Shown here piece by piece: positions 33,720-46,600 of a DNA stretch of 64,000 bases. Source of the DNA: Varroa destructor. Lineage: Eukaryota > Arthropoda > Arachnida > Mesostigmata > Varroidae. Under the pieces are notes generated by a model. That model had not been told where the DNA came from, did not search any database, and worked only from the letters and a program-made list of their open reading frames with translations. Both the position numbers and the translations under genes were made by a program. Position 1 is the stretch's first letter. Every line of letters starts with the position of its first letter. The stretch spans positions 41,369,435-41,433,434 of the forward strand of contig NW_019211456.1 of assembly GCF_002443255.2 (NCBI RefSeq). Reading direction: 5' to 3'.

Positions 33720-36700
33720 GAGGAACGAGGACTGTCACAATAGAGTGATAAATTGTACATATTTATAATAGTAAACATAGATATCTTCTAATTGCAAAAT
33801 AGCAAGGAAGCCGGGAAGGAAGCCGTACCTGGAACATTATTACAATAGAGATGTCTTGCATTTATGTGTTATAAAAGTTAAAAGCTTTAATCCGATAGAC
33901 GAGATGTCATTTATTGAGGCATATTAAATTAAATGTAAGAGTTCTTTTTTGTGAACAATTTGATGCTTTAGGATGGACACAGACTATATGCCCCAGTGTC
34001 ATGAAGAAATAGATGGCCACCAAGCGCACTAGGACACACGGAAACTACCCACGTCCACGTACGTGAACGTAGATCCTTATTACGGCTAGCCTAGCTTTCA
34101 TAAACGTACATTTTGATTGTAAATATTTCATGTTGTTAAAAAGGAGCCAATAGTTAACCTGCGTAGCCTGAATTTAATTTGTTAGTTGCTTTGCACTACT
34201 TCACAGGCGAGACGCTCTCACAGGCATTAACTTTTTTTTGTGGGTAATAAAGAGAATATTGAAGTGCGGGTTAGCTTTATCGACTTTGTCTAGCCGATGG
34301 TTCATGGGACAGGTTGAGCACTTCCGGTTAATGGAAGTCGTGCGCCTTTAGCAAATGAGAGTTTTGGCTAGGTGCCTTTGGCAATATATGGCCTCAAACT
34401 TTCCGGTATTAAATTCGTGATCTTCGCTTCGATTAACTTCGTGAAAAGCCGAAAAGAACGTATTTATGCGCTACACCCTGCTTTGTCTGCATATAGGCTT
34501 CTTCAAGCTCTTCGCACATCTATCCAAACTGCAACGAGGTCTATCAAACAGCGTGTAACCGCATCTTTCGATGAGTCTGACAGTTTCGCTTGGTTCCACC
34601 CAAAGGATCTTTCAATATTGTTTCCAATCGTGCGTAAAACCACCATCAACTGAGATACACTTTTTCATTTTTGTGAACAGAAACAATAGCAGCCACGATG
34701 AGCAAGACAACCTTTGGCAGGGCAAACGTCTTTTGAAATTGGCTTAGTTTTTTAGTTCGAATTCTATAAGATAATAATACTAACCGTGACAACAACACAC
34801 ATACCAGTTTGCCCTATAAGGCAAGCGAGCAATGACTCAGTTCTGAAACATGAGTTATTTAATCCTTTATCGGAGGCGGGAATCCTGTTGTTAGGCCTTG
34901 GCTTTGACAGCTAAGCTAAGCGAGATAGACCCAAATAGTATCTTATATACATTCATACATATATATCTAATAACAACGGCAAATCCATATTGTCCAAGTG
35001 TATTTGGTGGACTCTATTAAATAACGTTATTCTATCTGTCACGATATCTATCAGCACCATTTTTAGCTCACTTTACGTCCTGGCTGATACAATCCTGGCT
35101 TGCTTTTCTATTGTGTATTCTATATGTATAAAATATATACTTTTTTTGCTATCAATCTGCAGGAATATCAGCAACTAGCCTATAACTACCGATGAATGTT
35201 AGTGGCATTATATATAAAATTCCTGATCCTATGTTGATTCTTTCTGCGGTTGAAAGTTACGAAAGCGATCTGATTATTATCATTATCTGCCTTATTCATT
35301 CGATCAGAGCCGATCTGAAGACACGTAGCCAAATCACGGTACTGCACGACGCGATCAATATGTTTATGCACTGCGGTTGGCTTAGCGCACAGAAATTAAG
35401 TCATGGCTATTGCATCGGTATTTAGTCCCGTCCCGTTCTCTATTCCAGCATCAACGTACCAACATTTTCGCTGGATGCCGCGAAAAAGCAATTACCTGTT
35501 TCAAGCGTTTACATTGGATCCGACTAAGGTCGGATCCATCGCCGTGGTATCGCTTCAATCTGCCTTCGTCTGCCTGATGTCTGAGCAAGTATGTCATACA
35601 GACGGTGTTCGTGAAGTGAAACATCACCGACACTGACCTTTTACAACTGCAGTCACCGTGCAGTGATAATAGGGAATATAGAGGAGTTGTGCAATTCATC
35701 TGATCTCTAACTGTAACTCTGAAGAAGGCGCGGCGCGCTATCATAATTGCATACAAGTAGCGATGGGAAGACATTGATGATGGCAACACGAATAGCAGCA
35801 ACCACAACAACATCAGCGATAACAAGAGCATCTACATGTCGATTAGCTGTTGCCAACATGCGGCTATTGGCCAAGTTAAGCTGGTAGCTATTGACGCCAA
35901 CGAACATTTGCAATTGATTGATCATCTATTGACGATCTTCCTGCCTGTCTGCTTGCCTGTTTGTCAATCCGTTTATAGACCAGTTCTGATAACTGCTCTC
36001 TAACCATCGCCGTTTTTTTTTTTTATCATATCGTGTTCTTTTTGATCTGCTGCTATAGCTACAATTGGTCTGTTACGATTGGTCAGGAGCTGACGCTCAC
36101 GAACGTTCCGCGTCGTAAAAGCACAGGTTTCATGCTACGATTGTCGAGACATACCGCACATACAAGCCCTAACTTCTTTACGCTAACCGTTACTTATAAA
36201 CTAACTATTAGTCATAAGTAGATATGACCCATTAAATCGACCCAACATCTGATATGAATGGATCAAATAATATAGCGCCAAGTAGTCCACCCAAGATCTC
36301 GTCGCCCGCGGTCCCAAGATGCCTTGATTTTGTACTGCTGTGTACATTGTTTCTTCTTACTGATCTTCCGCTACGCAAATACAATGTGATGAGTTTTTTC
36401 ATAGCTGCTTAGAGCAGCTTATGAGCAGAATATGTATTTTCGTCTATGTATTTATAAAGAGATTATCGAAAGATGTCTATATGGCAGGTGAAAGGCATCC
36501 AGAGTTCTCTATATCTATGAAATTTGCCCATGAAATCATAGTTTTGCTATTGCATATGAGAAACTCTTTAACGGTGTCAATGACTTATATAACAGAACGC
36601 AAGCTTTCCTACTATAAGCACAGAACGATATGTTCTGTATTATTATTATATATATAGTTCAGCAAAAAACAACAGCAGAAATAGCAGTGCTTTCGGCGCC

Positions 36701-39700
36701 CAGTCGCTCGATCCTTAATTACTTTTCATCAACCTCCGCAGTCGGTTGAAAACGCAAAAAAAAAGGAAGACTGTTGCAGCTCTACTCCGGCCAATGTCTA
36801 TCCTGCTTTAGCCTCATACGCATATATATTATTGACGGTTTATTGCTTGTTCAGCGTGCTTCTGCGAACGATGTAATCGCTAGCCGCTCTAACGACGAAA
36901 AAGAACGCCCCTGCGAAGTCGATTTCTTCGCAAGGAAAAATCAAGAAGCAGCAAATCGACAAAGAGATGCGTAGAGCTACTGGAAAAACGACTTTCCTGA
37001 TGCTGCCGCTCGTGCCTCCTGCTTCTGTGTAGCGCCGGTGCGCCCCTTTCTTTTGCATGGTAAAGTACGGCTCTAAAGGACTTTAATGCAACTTCAGTGG
37101 TGGGAAGGAAGGGCGCGAATCCTAAAGTGAGTGGAACAGAATAATGCTGAGGTCGCTGTTATCGTTGCTGGTTGCCGTGGCAATAAATTGAACGCTTTTT
37201 GCCATTCTTCCCTATGCGGGTGTATACGCGATACGAATTCGACGCGCCCGCACCGCTTGCGTAAGGGGTTTGAGCGCAGACGCCCCCGTTCATGGGCAAC
37301 TTTAGCAGCTGTAGTGCCAGCCAGTCGATGGCTATGGAAGAGGCTGCGACAAGACTAGCTACTATCTGGGATTTCCAAATAGAGCTTAGTTTGCGCAGCG
37401 CGACTCTGCGCATGGCAGTGTATAGAGTCAGTCCGTCAGTCGGGCAGGGAGAAGAGGCGACTCACCCCTGACAAAGTGAAATCTTAGTCTCGATCACTTC
37501 TAGTTTATTTGGACGCTAGTTAGGGCAGCCGCTCACTGCATCCATGGAGGATTATGGAACCATAGAAGAGCCGTAATGTGTTACCATGTCCATCTATGAG
37601 ACGTTTTTGCAGGCGACGCTCGTAGAAAAGTGCGACTGGAAAACGTGTACAGATATGTCGATATGCTAATGTGTATGTGGGTGTACGTATCATTCGCTCT
37701 AATTTTTGTATGGTTTAGACGTTCTTCAAATATTGATGGTAATGACTGGATCTGAAGTCTGGTTGACTGCTAAATTATTGAAATATGTCATTCCAATAGG
37801 ACAGTCATAGGGAGTCTGTTTTAATTTCAAACATAGGGAAACGATGGTGACGCTTCATCACGAATCTCTCTTTTTTTACTTATGATTATCAACAAAACGC
37901 GGAGGCAGATCGATATGAACAAGTCACAAAATTCGCAGACGAGGCCTGATACATCTGTGATTAATAAATACGAAAGCTTGACATTACCGTCAACGATGAA
38001 CTTAAATAATCACTGCTTTGGTTTTATGTAGCGCAGCTGTGCGCTGGCATATTGTAGACCAGGAAAAGAATCGAGCATACACCGGAAAGGGAACGTAATT
38101 GTCAAAAAAAGGGCCGCACAAACTCAGGGTGCGCGTACTCGTGAGGCTGGTGACAGAAATTAAAAGCATTACCGGAAGGTCAAAAGGATAATTACTATGA
38201 AATTGGGCTCTCTTTCAGCATTCATTACCACAAGCGACAAGCCAGCCCCAAGTACTTTTTCATTTTTCTTGATCAGTCGAGTAAGAACTCTGTGTATGCG
38301 GGTCTATAAATGATGATATTGTCAGAGGGATTTAATCATGCTATCCATTGCTCATATCGGTAAACAACACAGCCCCAAAAAAGTATAGGATGTCTGAATG
38401 CAACCCTATTGGGAAGAAAACTACATTTCTCGCATTGGTAAATTGGCAAGAAAATCGTGAGCTATTCATCGCCGAATATTACATATATATATATATATAT
38501 CAATCTTTATCGTGTTTTCCTTCATTTAATAGTCAGATACGCACACCCGGATTCGATTTTAAGTCACGAGGACTTGACGTACAGCTTTTTATAGGTGCCG
38601 TATAACTAAAATAAAAAAGTGTTGATAACTTTGTTGTAGTATTTTATCGTTACTTTCAGTTTAATTTGTTATCTTCAGCCATTTAATGATAAACATGTAA
38701 TCATAGTTGATTTCATACGGTTTCAGCCATAGGCTTGCATGAATTGTCTGAGAAATCGCGCACCAATCAATAACTCGGAGACGGAATGCTGCCGATCTGA
38801 TACGTGAGCCCAAAGCTTTTGCCATTTCTGTAACCGCCATTTACACAAGAAAATTATCTATATTTGATCACTTTTTCGTTCACAGATAAAAACATTGATT
38901 CTAGCATAGAGAGTAGCCTTGCGCACGTATATTATACTTTAATTTCCCGAAGCGTTGCCTCATAGAATTTCGAAATTTTGCTATCGACCGCATCCGCTAA
39001 CCGCAACCAAACGTCTCCTCGCGTTTGTATGAACCCTGCACTCTATCAATGTCTATGATGTCGTTTATACGTTAAGTAAATACATCTGTGTATAGTTTTT
39101 GTGGGCACGTTCAGCTCAATCGTTTTACCGAACCGTGAGATGTTTGCCGTTGAGTCGTCTGTGTTTAGCAGAACTTGCCTAAGGTGCTCTTCGGCCGCCC
39201 TGGACGCCTTATCCCCTAAAAGCTATTTATCCACGCCAAGCAACCGCTGCGTTCTATTGGCCGGCTATCAAGTGATCACAAAAATCGGCCTTGCTGGTCC
39301 TCAGCTTAAGAGAACGATTTTCCCTTTGTTCTTCTCGTCCGATTGTTGCTAGCAGCTTTTACAGAGTACAAGCTGCCAACGTATTACAATGCCATATATT
39401 CTAGTGTGCGTCGATACGGTGTGTGTGTATCCAACTCATGTCTGATCGTCTGGCAACCTGTGGGTAGCGAATATCCCTGAACAGTAAGTAGCACCAGCCC
39501 CTGTTGATAGTTGAGGGTCTTCGCTTAGCGGTTCGCCCGCTGAATGAACTCACCTTATATCATAGTGCTAGTAACTGCTAGAGATAATGGTGATCAAGTA
39601 GTTGCAGTTTCTGGCGCTGGTGATTGACAACGGTTGCTACCCGCTTAAGCCGTGCTTAAAGCGTAATGAAGGCAGCAAGAACGACACTAGCGAATTACTA

Positions 39701-42398
39701 CTTGTACCTGCAACAAATACTACCGCCACTGTTTCTTGGGATTACACTGTACAACGTAAAGGCAGAAGAAAAAGACTGCTCTCGCGAGTTACCTGTTTTG
39801 GTCTTTCTTATCGTTGGGTCTAAGAGATTGAGTACAGCAGCCTATAGAAATCCCTCTCTGTGGGCGATGGGTGTATGTAGATGTGTATATGTATGACAAA
39901 AAATCGCAAACTTCACAGACTAAGCCAGATACTATTTGGCTACTGGCTAACCAAGTCATTCGTCATCGTAAGGTCACTCTCAGTAGGCTTCTTTACTCGA
40001 CCGTTTCCTGCTTCATACTGTCCCGGCGATGTCCGACAGGAACGACTAATAAGAGTTTTTCGTTGTGTTTGAGTTTTACTTCGTGGTTATACCACGGATG
40101 GGTTAATTTGTGCCTGCTTTCACCTTAGAGCTCGTACAACGAAAGAAACGAAATGGTACACAGTATAACGCGCTTTGTTATAAAGTATCAGATACTCTAG
40201 ATATGCTGTCAAGTATCATGCTATCAAGATTAACAGTTTCTTATAATGTACTTCCTACATGAAAGCTATAGAAATTCTGTAACAAGCTTAGATGTTGGTT
40301 AAATCTTGAAGTAATTTGTCCATCATGCGGTAGCTTACCTGAAATGAGGAAGAATCACAAGAATGACAGATCGACCCCTTTGTTCATAACGTACATCAAG
40401 CAAGGCTGCGCACTAATAGTTTCATTAACAATACTTTAATCAATATTTAAATAAGTAAGATATGAGATGGTTACAAATAATTCATTGTTCATAGAGCTTC
40501 ACCTTGTATGTCTGTGTATCTGTGCTGATCGTTCGAGATACAAAAGTGGACTGCTTTGCACTCACAGTGCTTCGGGTGCTTCCCAATAAACGAACCTGTT
40601 TCAATTTGTCGCACATGCTTGCCAGTCGAAGTATCCATACGCTGAGTGCTGCTGAGGCCGTGTGCTCTACTGCTGACCATGTTGATGATAGTCTTACGAG
40701 TAGGCGAATGTCGATGTATAAGCAGGATGCCATAACAGAGGAACATGATAACGGCTGAACTGAAGAAATAGTTATATTCCAATAACTATTATGGGCACCC
40801 TTGCACGTACACGATAGAGCAGAGCACAGCATCAAGCCGCACTAAGGCGCATCTTGCACATATTTAGCCAGCAGCACCAACCGGCAGAAGCTAAAAGCGA
40901 CACGATATGATCTCGACCAATAGGTAAGACATATAGGACAACAGTGACAGAGCTAAAGAGAAGGACAAACATCACGGCAGAGTGGACGCCACGTTGATCG
41001 TACATCGATCGTCAGCGTAACACACCGTTAGGAATCCTGTTGTCCACTCTGCCTTAACCTCAAATCGTCTCGATTCGAGCACTAGAAGGACATTAACCAG
41101 GCAACCAAACGGCCGACAAGACAACATGCTGGACCAGCAGCAGCAGCAAGCGGCCGGATGGCCGGTTCCGGCCCCCGCGTTTGCCCTCATGTCGAGTGTA
41201 CAGTGATGATAGGTGGTCTCACGTCAATTTTGCAAATCAAAAGCAGTTGACGGCAATGGCGGCCACAATCACGGAGGCGCTCGCCAATGGTAGTGGCGGC
41301 GTCGATTTACGGAAATAACATGTGTCTATCTACCTCTGAGGTTGAAAAAGTCTTGAATGTGAGTCGTGATCAGAGCCACGGATTGTAGAACTGAAAGGGC
41401 TGAAGAGAATCCTTTGTTTGTTGAAGGTCTTATCAGATGGTGGACAGTGGCCTCACGCAATTGTTGTGAAGTAAATTAACCCGTGCCGGAAACGCAAATG
41501 ATGTGCATATTGAGGGACTGAAATGGTTATAGCTTTTCGCAGTGAAATCTACCGGCTGGATTTGCAAAGAGGCTTAAAGAACGATGCTTTTTATCTAACT
41601 ATGTTTAATGTACGTTGCTATCTGTTCCCTCACAATCTAGAAAGTGTCTACCTATCAAATATGTATTAGCTTATCTGAAAAATATGGAAGTACAAAGCTA
41701 CGGTTAGAACAAGAATGTAGCTGATTGTTCCTATCAATCGACGGATCAATTGGGTTATGGCAATGCCGATTGACAGTGATCATTTACTATCAAAGTACAT
41801 GATGTTCATTTACCAATGTCCTCCATCTGTTTCCAAATAGGATAATGCATTTGAAGTTTCTTCTCAAATCTGCCAGTGATGAAGTTAGATTCGCTCATTC
41901 CATTCGAAAGTGAGCTAAATTCATGCAGACCTGTGTGGGCCTATAAGGGTAGAAGCTTTGTTACACTGTGTCCTGTTTTTGCAGTGGATTTCATATCAGA
42001 TCTACGTTATAATTTCCTAGATGCAACGTTTCGGTTACAAATTTAGGCCTTCTCTACGGTTGCTGCACAGGGCACTTGTTCCTTACTGAATGGCGATGAT
42101 ATCACGCGGTGACCCAGTATGATGCCACCTCAGCGCAGTAAAGTTCACGCTATACAGAGACATTAGCATAGCATGCCATTGACAGCAACTGCCAACGACA
42201 ACAACGGCGACAGGAGCTCACAGCTGCCTGCAGCAGGGTTTGGCAGGTGATGCTCAAAATGAGGGATTGCCGATCGATATGTTTTAGCTGTTTAACAACA
42301 GAAGGGGAAAAGCAGAAGTTGAGCTGCATCAGCAATGGCTTCAGTAACAACAACGAAGGTGCTCTTTAAGCATTTAGACGGCACAGATTACCATTTCG
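33720..42398. other. Non-coding stretch with small hairpins
   Basis: No gene supported. Perfect hairpins: 35515-35538 (10-bp arms TGGATCCGAC, loop TAAG) and 36912-36932 (7-bp arms TGCGAAG, 7-nt loop). TA run at about 38480-38501. Frames such as 34372-34653 plus and 40482-40835 minus are chance-like. Confidence 0.45.
35515..35538. repeat. Perfect 10-bp-arm hairpin, 4-nt loop
   Basis: TGGATCCGAC, TAAG, GTCGGATCCA. A compact terminator-like stem without a T tail, which in a eukaryote has no defined role. Confidence 0.9.
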
Positions 42399-42728
42399 AT
42401 GAATAGCATCTCCTTCTTGGTAGTCGTCAGACTGGTGGTTGTGGTCGTGGTCGTGGTCGTGGCCCTCAGCGCAGTAAACCAGTGTGCCATGATAATCTGT
42501 GCCGCCCGCCCACTGGGGAAAAACGACGACAGCAAGGTCAATAATGACAGTAACAATAACAACAACGGTACAAGCAAAAGGTTATCGCTACGGTCACAAG
42601 GGGTCGCCAATGCGGCGGCGTACCGTGTTGAGTGGGCTTGTGACGGCGCAATGAGACATCGTGTACAGACACTAGCGGCATCGCCATCAACTCATACCAC
42701 TGAACGTACTATAGAATACGGTAGATGA
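42399..42728 (+). CDS. Small secreted-like open frame, hypothetical
   Basis: 109 codons from an ATG. The first 25 residues look like a signal peptide: n-region MNSISFLVVVR, a hydrophobic core of Val encoded by a GTGGTC hexanucleotide repeat, then ALSAV as a cleavage-like end. Downstream there is a poly-Asn patch, a dibasic SKR site, and the frame ends EYGR before the stop, which resembles an amidation signal of a neuropeptide precursor. The opposite strand (42374-42610) also reads a signal-like Leu run and poly-Thr from the same repeat, so the resemblance may be repeat-driven. Start context is weak and no TATA or conserved peptide is seen. Confidence 0.2.
   Translation: MNSISFLVVVRLVVVVVVVVVALSAVNQCAMIICAARPLGKNDDSKVNNDSNNNNNGTSKRLSLRSQGVANAAAYRVEWACDGAMRHRVQTLAASPSTHTTERTIEYGR
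42434..42462. repeat. GTGGTC hexanucleotide repeat
   Basis: About four GTGGTC/GTGGTT units; encodes poly-Val on the plus strand and poly-Thr on the minus strand. Confidence 0.88.
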
Positions 42729-42729
42729 T

Positions 42730-43570
42730 GGCGCAGCCAAAATCAGCAACGTGTTTTCATTACTCTTTCCTGTTCTTGCGTCGATCTCTTAGCGATATGC
42801 CACACAATTGTGCTCTCGTTCACGTTGTCACACGTTAACGCAATGATCATAATAACAGCAGCGACATCTACTATAGTGGCCATATAACTACTATCTTAGC
42901 CTGCGGTTTAGGCGTAGCTAAATTGCTTCTTCCCAACTTTTGCGCAATTGTTTGCTACAGCCGTGAACGTACTGCGCGTTACACGTGCATATCAATGGAC
43001 CGATATACAATAGGAGATCTATGTCTATATAGTGTATATTTATCTTTCTCAAAGTACTTTAGGAATTATTATCAATATCGGTGTCGTGGCCTTTTGTAAG
43101 CATCTACAACACAATGTGACACAACGACTTCTGCCATCAGCACCAGTTCGTTAATGGCAAATAGATATGCCTAGTGAATCGGTAAAAACAGGCCAAGAGC
43201 CGGTAGAACTCACGGGGGGCTGCCATTGTCCATGTTTTTTTAGCAGATTGGGGATAGCCTTTGGGCAACAGCGGATCTTGTCACGACAGCGAAGCAGAAT
43301 AATTTAAAAAGCTCCAAAGGCATGAACGGGCCTAAACGTTTGTTCTTCCAATCGCAAACGAGAGACTACTGTTTTTCCAGTACTATAATACGATAGTGCT
43401 ACGACGATTAGAGACTTCGATTGAGCAATGGTAATTGTATGACAGCGACACATAGCAAAAGAGCCAGTAATAGTGGTATACGTTTTAGACGAAGAACCCA
43501 TGAAAGGCTCAAGACCAGACAGATATTATGTAAATTTCACGACACCATAACAGTTATTACTTACGGGATA
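42730..43570. other. Non-coding stretch
   Basis: Nothing recognised. Confidence 0.5.
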
Positions 43571-43576
43571 AACGAC

Positions 43577-43610
43577 AATAATAACAACAACAACAACAAC
43601 AACAACAAAC
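43577..43610. repeat. AAC triplet microsatellite
   Basis: AAT/AAC units passing into a run of AAC; gives an artefact poly-Asn reading. Confidence 0.92.
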
Positions 43611-43614
43611 AATA

Positions 43615-46600
43615 AACGCATCAGCGAGCAAGCTTTTTTTTTTTTGAATCCAAAGTAAAATATTCGTTGAGAAGGCCGAAGTCCTTACAATCGACTATTT
43701 CGGTGTGTGCTTGAAAAATAGAAAAACAACAAGGAAACTACTAAAAAGTGCTTCATTGCAGTTGTTTTAATGATAGAATCGATGCGATCAAATTAAAAAC
43801 AGCATCGAGGATCAGGAGACGAGGATTGAAATTTCAGGTGGCTCCTATTTTATCCGCGGCAATTTCGCGTAACTGCTTGTCTGCTCTATACGGGACTTTT
43901 ACGGCCAGTTTCAGAATGGAAATATACCGCCTCGCTTGATGTTAGAGTACTGCTGCATTGTAGCCATCGATTGTCAAATCTGCCGGTATGCAAACAGTAA
44001 AAACAGAGGTTAGATATAGAGGAGATCAATCTTGTCCACTGGATTATACGGGCTGCTTTCACAGAAACCGTATCAGAACGCAAACAAATAGAACAGGCCA
44101 TTGGTAATATCATCGAGGGAATGAATGGCAAGCAATATAACTAGTCGTCGTAGGATTGTTATTGTAATGAACGTCTACAGGAAAGAATAAATTTGGCCTA
44201 CGTTTTTCATGTGAATGTAGTATGTGCAAATAAAAAAAACAAAACATCTAGTATACGGGCTCGTACTCTACACTCTACTAATAATATTAATAATAAAGCC
44301 ATACTAATCAAATACTAATAATCTATCGGTATTGTTAGTATATACGTTTGTTCTTGTACCGCGGAAGCAGGAGGTGAAGAAGACAAGTCAAATGGATAAA
44401 TAGATTTCCAGCGGTGCTGTGGTCGCTGCTGGGCTGGGTATAGTTTAAGGCAGGGCGCGGGAGACGATGGCGCAAAACAGGCACCGGCCAGTGCAGGCCA
44501 AGCACTCCACACACAGGCTGTATTGTTGAGGCACAAGCAGGTCTCAAGTGCTACCGTAGCGGCTGGAAAACAGGTCAGGAATGAATTTTGGATCGAATGT
44601 TTGCCGTGCTGCTTGTACGGAATACGAAACCGTTGCGACGTTGACTGGACCAATACCTCGTCAATTGTACGAAAACAACAACACGATGATTACTTGAAAA
44701 TTGCGTACGACGCCCACTGACTGCCGCAGTGAAGGTGCGCGATACGATGGCATTGCTGTCGTCGTCGTCGTCGTCGCTGGCTTTGCGTTATGTCCGCGAC
44801 ATATGTCAATGCTTTTACGGGCGAATGCTAACAAAAAATGCGACGTAATTGTGAAATTATTTGTGACGACGACAATCACTTTGGTAGATATATACACACC
44901 TACATAGGCAATGATTTAGTGTTTCATTGTCGTCACCACGGTGATGATGTGCCATTGCGATACTACGGTGGAGCGCTGGAATGCACAATAGACCATGCAA
45001 CAGCATCTAATAACACTAATCAGCTGCGTACTTAGCTAACTCAAGACGGTGCACTTCGTATACTTACGTGACTGTAACTACTTTCAGAGTATTTTTTTTT
45101 GTTTTTGTCGAAAATAAACTCTCTCTTAACCTCGACAATAAGACTAATACTGAATGTCCTGCAATTATATTATTATACAGCTAATGTTAAAGGGCGTATT
45201 GGATTTCTAATTGTTTCAATCAAAACCATAAAAAGTAGTGCTCCAACGAGTCATGTCTCTTTACCATGACTTATAGGTTGTATTCTGCCATATTCCGTGC
45301 TGAAATCGTCTTGCCGTACCCACAGAGAGAGCTACAAGCGATATGAGCCTAGAAGCCTTCAAAAAACAATACTTATTACAAAGGGAACGTCGGACATGCT
45401 GACAAATCCTGTTGCTGCTATTGAAATGCACGGTCATGGCGATATAAACGAAACTCTGCAAAAAGTGAGATAAAACATCCTCTGCAGGAGATTTTAATAA
45501 TGCGTGCAAAACCTACGAATTAGTAAGCTCATTCACACCTATTTCAGTGAGTCAAACTGGTAATTGCCCTGGCACAATATTCAATCGACTAATCACTTTA
45601 CTTCGCCTTTGTACCTCCCTTTGAAATGAACTTCTTTCCCTTCCCCCTTTCGTTTCACGTCTGCCCAACCGATCAGCTGCCTCGCAGCAGCAGTAGAAGA
45701 TTGGGGTCAAATCTATGGAGAATAACGTAGTACACCGGCCTCTGCAGTACTGTATGCGCAACTACTTGGCTATCTGGGACACGACAAGCAAGCAGGCCTA
45801 ACCCAATCTTTGTCAGCTGAAGCACAAAAAAGAAACCAGGCAAGAAATTCACCCCGCTTTGCCTTGACTTCAAATAGGGGAAGCGAAACGGGCACTCCCG
45901 AGAACTCCTTTCTCCGTGGCTAACTCTATGTAGCCGTTCTCATTCCTGTCGTCGTCTTTGATCCGTCGGGCCTTGGCCACTACCAGCATTGCGACTGCTG
46001 CCACCATTTTCAGTGAACCGCCTTGCCGCGCGTCCTGCTCGAACGTAGTCACTAACTCGCGTCCATCACGCCGATCAGCTCGAACGTCGCCTGCCTCCTC
46101 GTGGGCCACTCAGTCCATCTTTGCGCTCTACGACTGCCGTCCGTTTAGGCTAACGAACGGTTACAGTTCCGTCCACCGCTTGTGCTTCCGGCTAGACAAC
46201 CCTTCGCCTTAGGCCTGGGCTTTTTCTCCGTCCACTCTTTTGATTTGAGGCAGCCTTGAGGCAGGCAGGCAGGCAAGGAAGAAGTAAAGCGTCAACAATA
46301 GCACCGGCGGGGTTTTGCTGCTACTGCGTGAAAGGAAGCCTCGTGGCAGCAAAAAGCAAAGTACAAGTCACTACTACTTCTACTACCTCCAACCTAGCAA
46401 GATCGATGCCGCCTCGAAGTAGGCGGAACGAGAGAGAAAGGGCGACGGCAAGCGCGCTAGTACAAACCGCGGGTAGATTGGGACGGACAAGACTTAGAAA
46501 GAAGACGTGAAAAAAGAACTTTGTCAGTGTATACGCATGGCTTGTATGTATATTAAGTCTTTGGTTCGGATCGTTCCATTGCCTCGACAACAACAACAAC

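Noticed and set aside
33566..33778. Minus frame with SLSLSL and IYIYIY
   Set aside because: Product of the adjacent GA and TA microsatellites.
45870..46109. EF-hand-like DDDRNENGYIE on the minus strand
   Set aside because: The loop has Thr rather than Glu at position 12, there is no typical EF-hand helix before it, and an equally long frame runs on the opposite strand.
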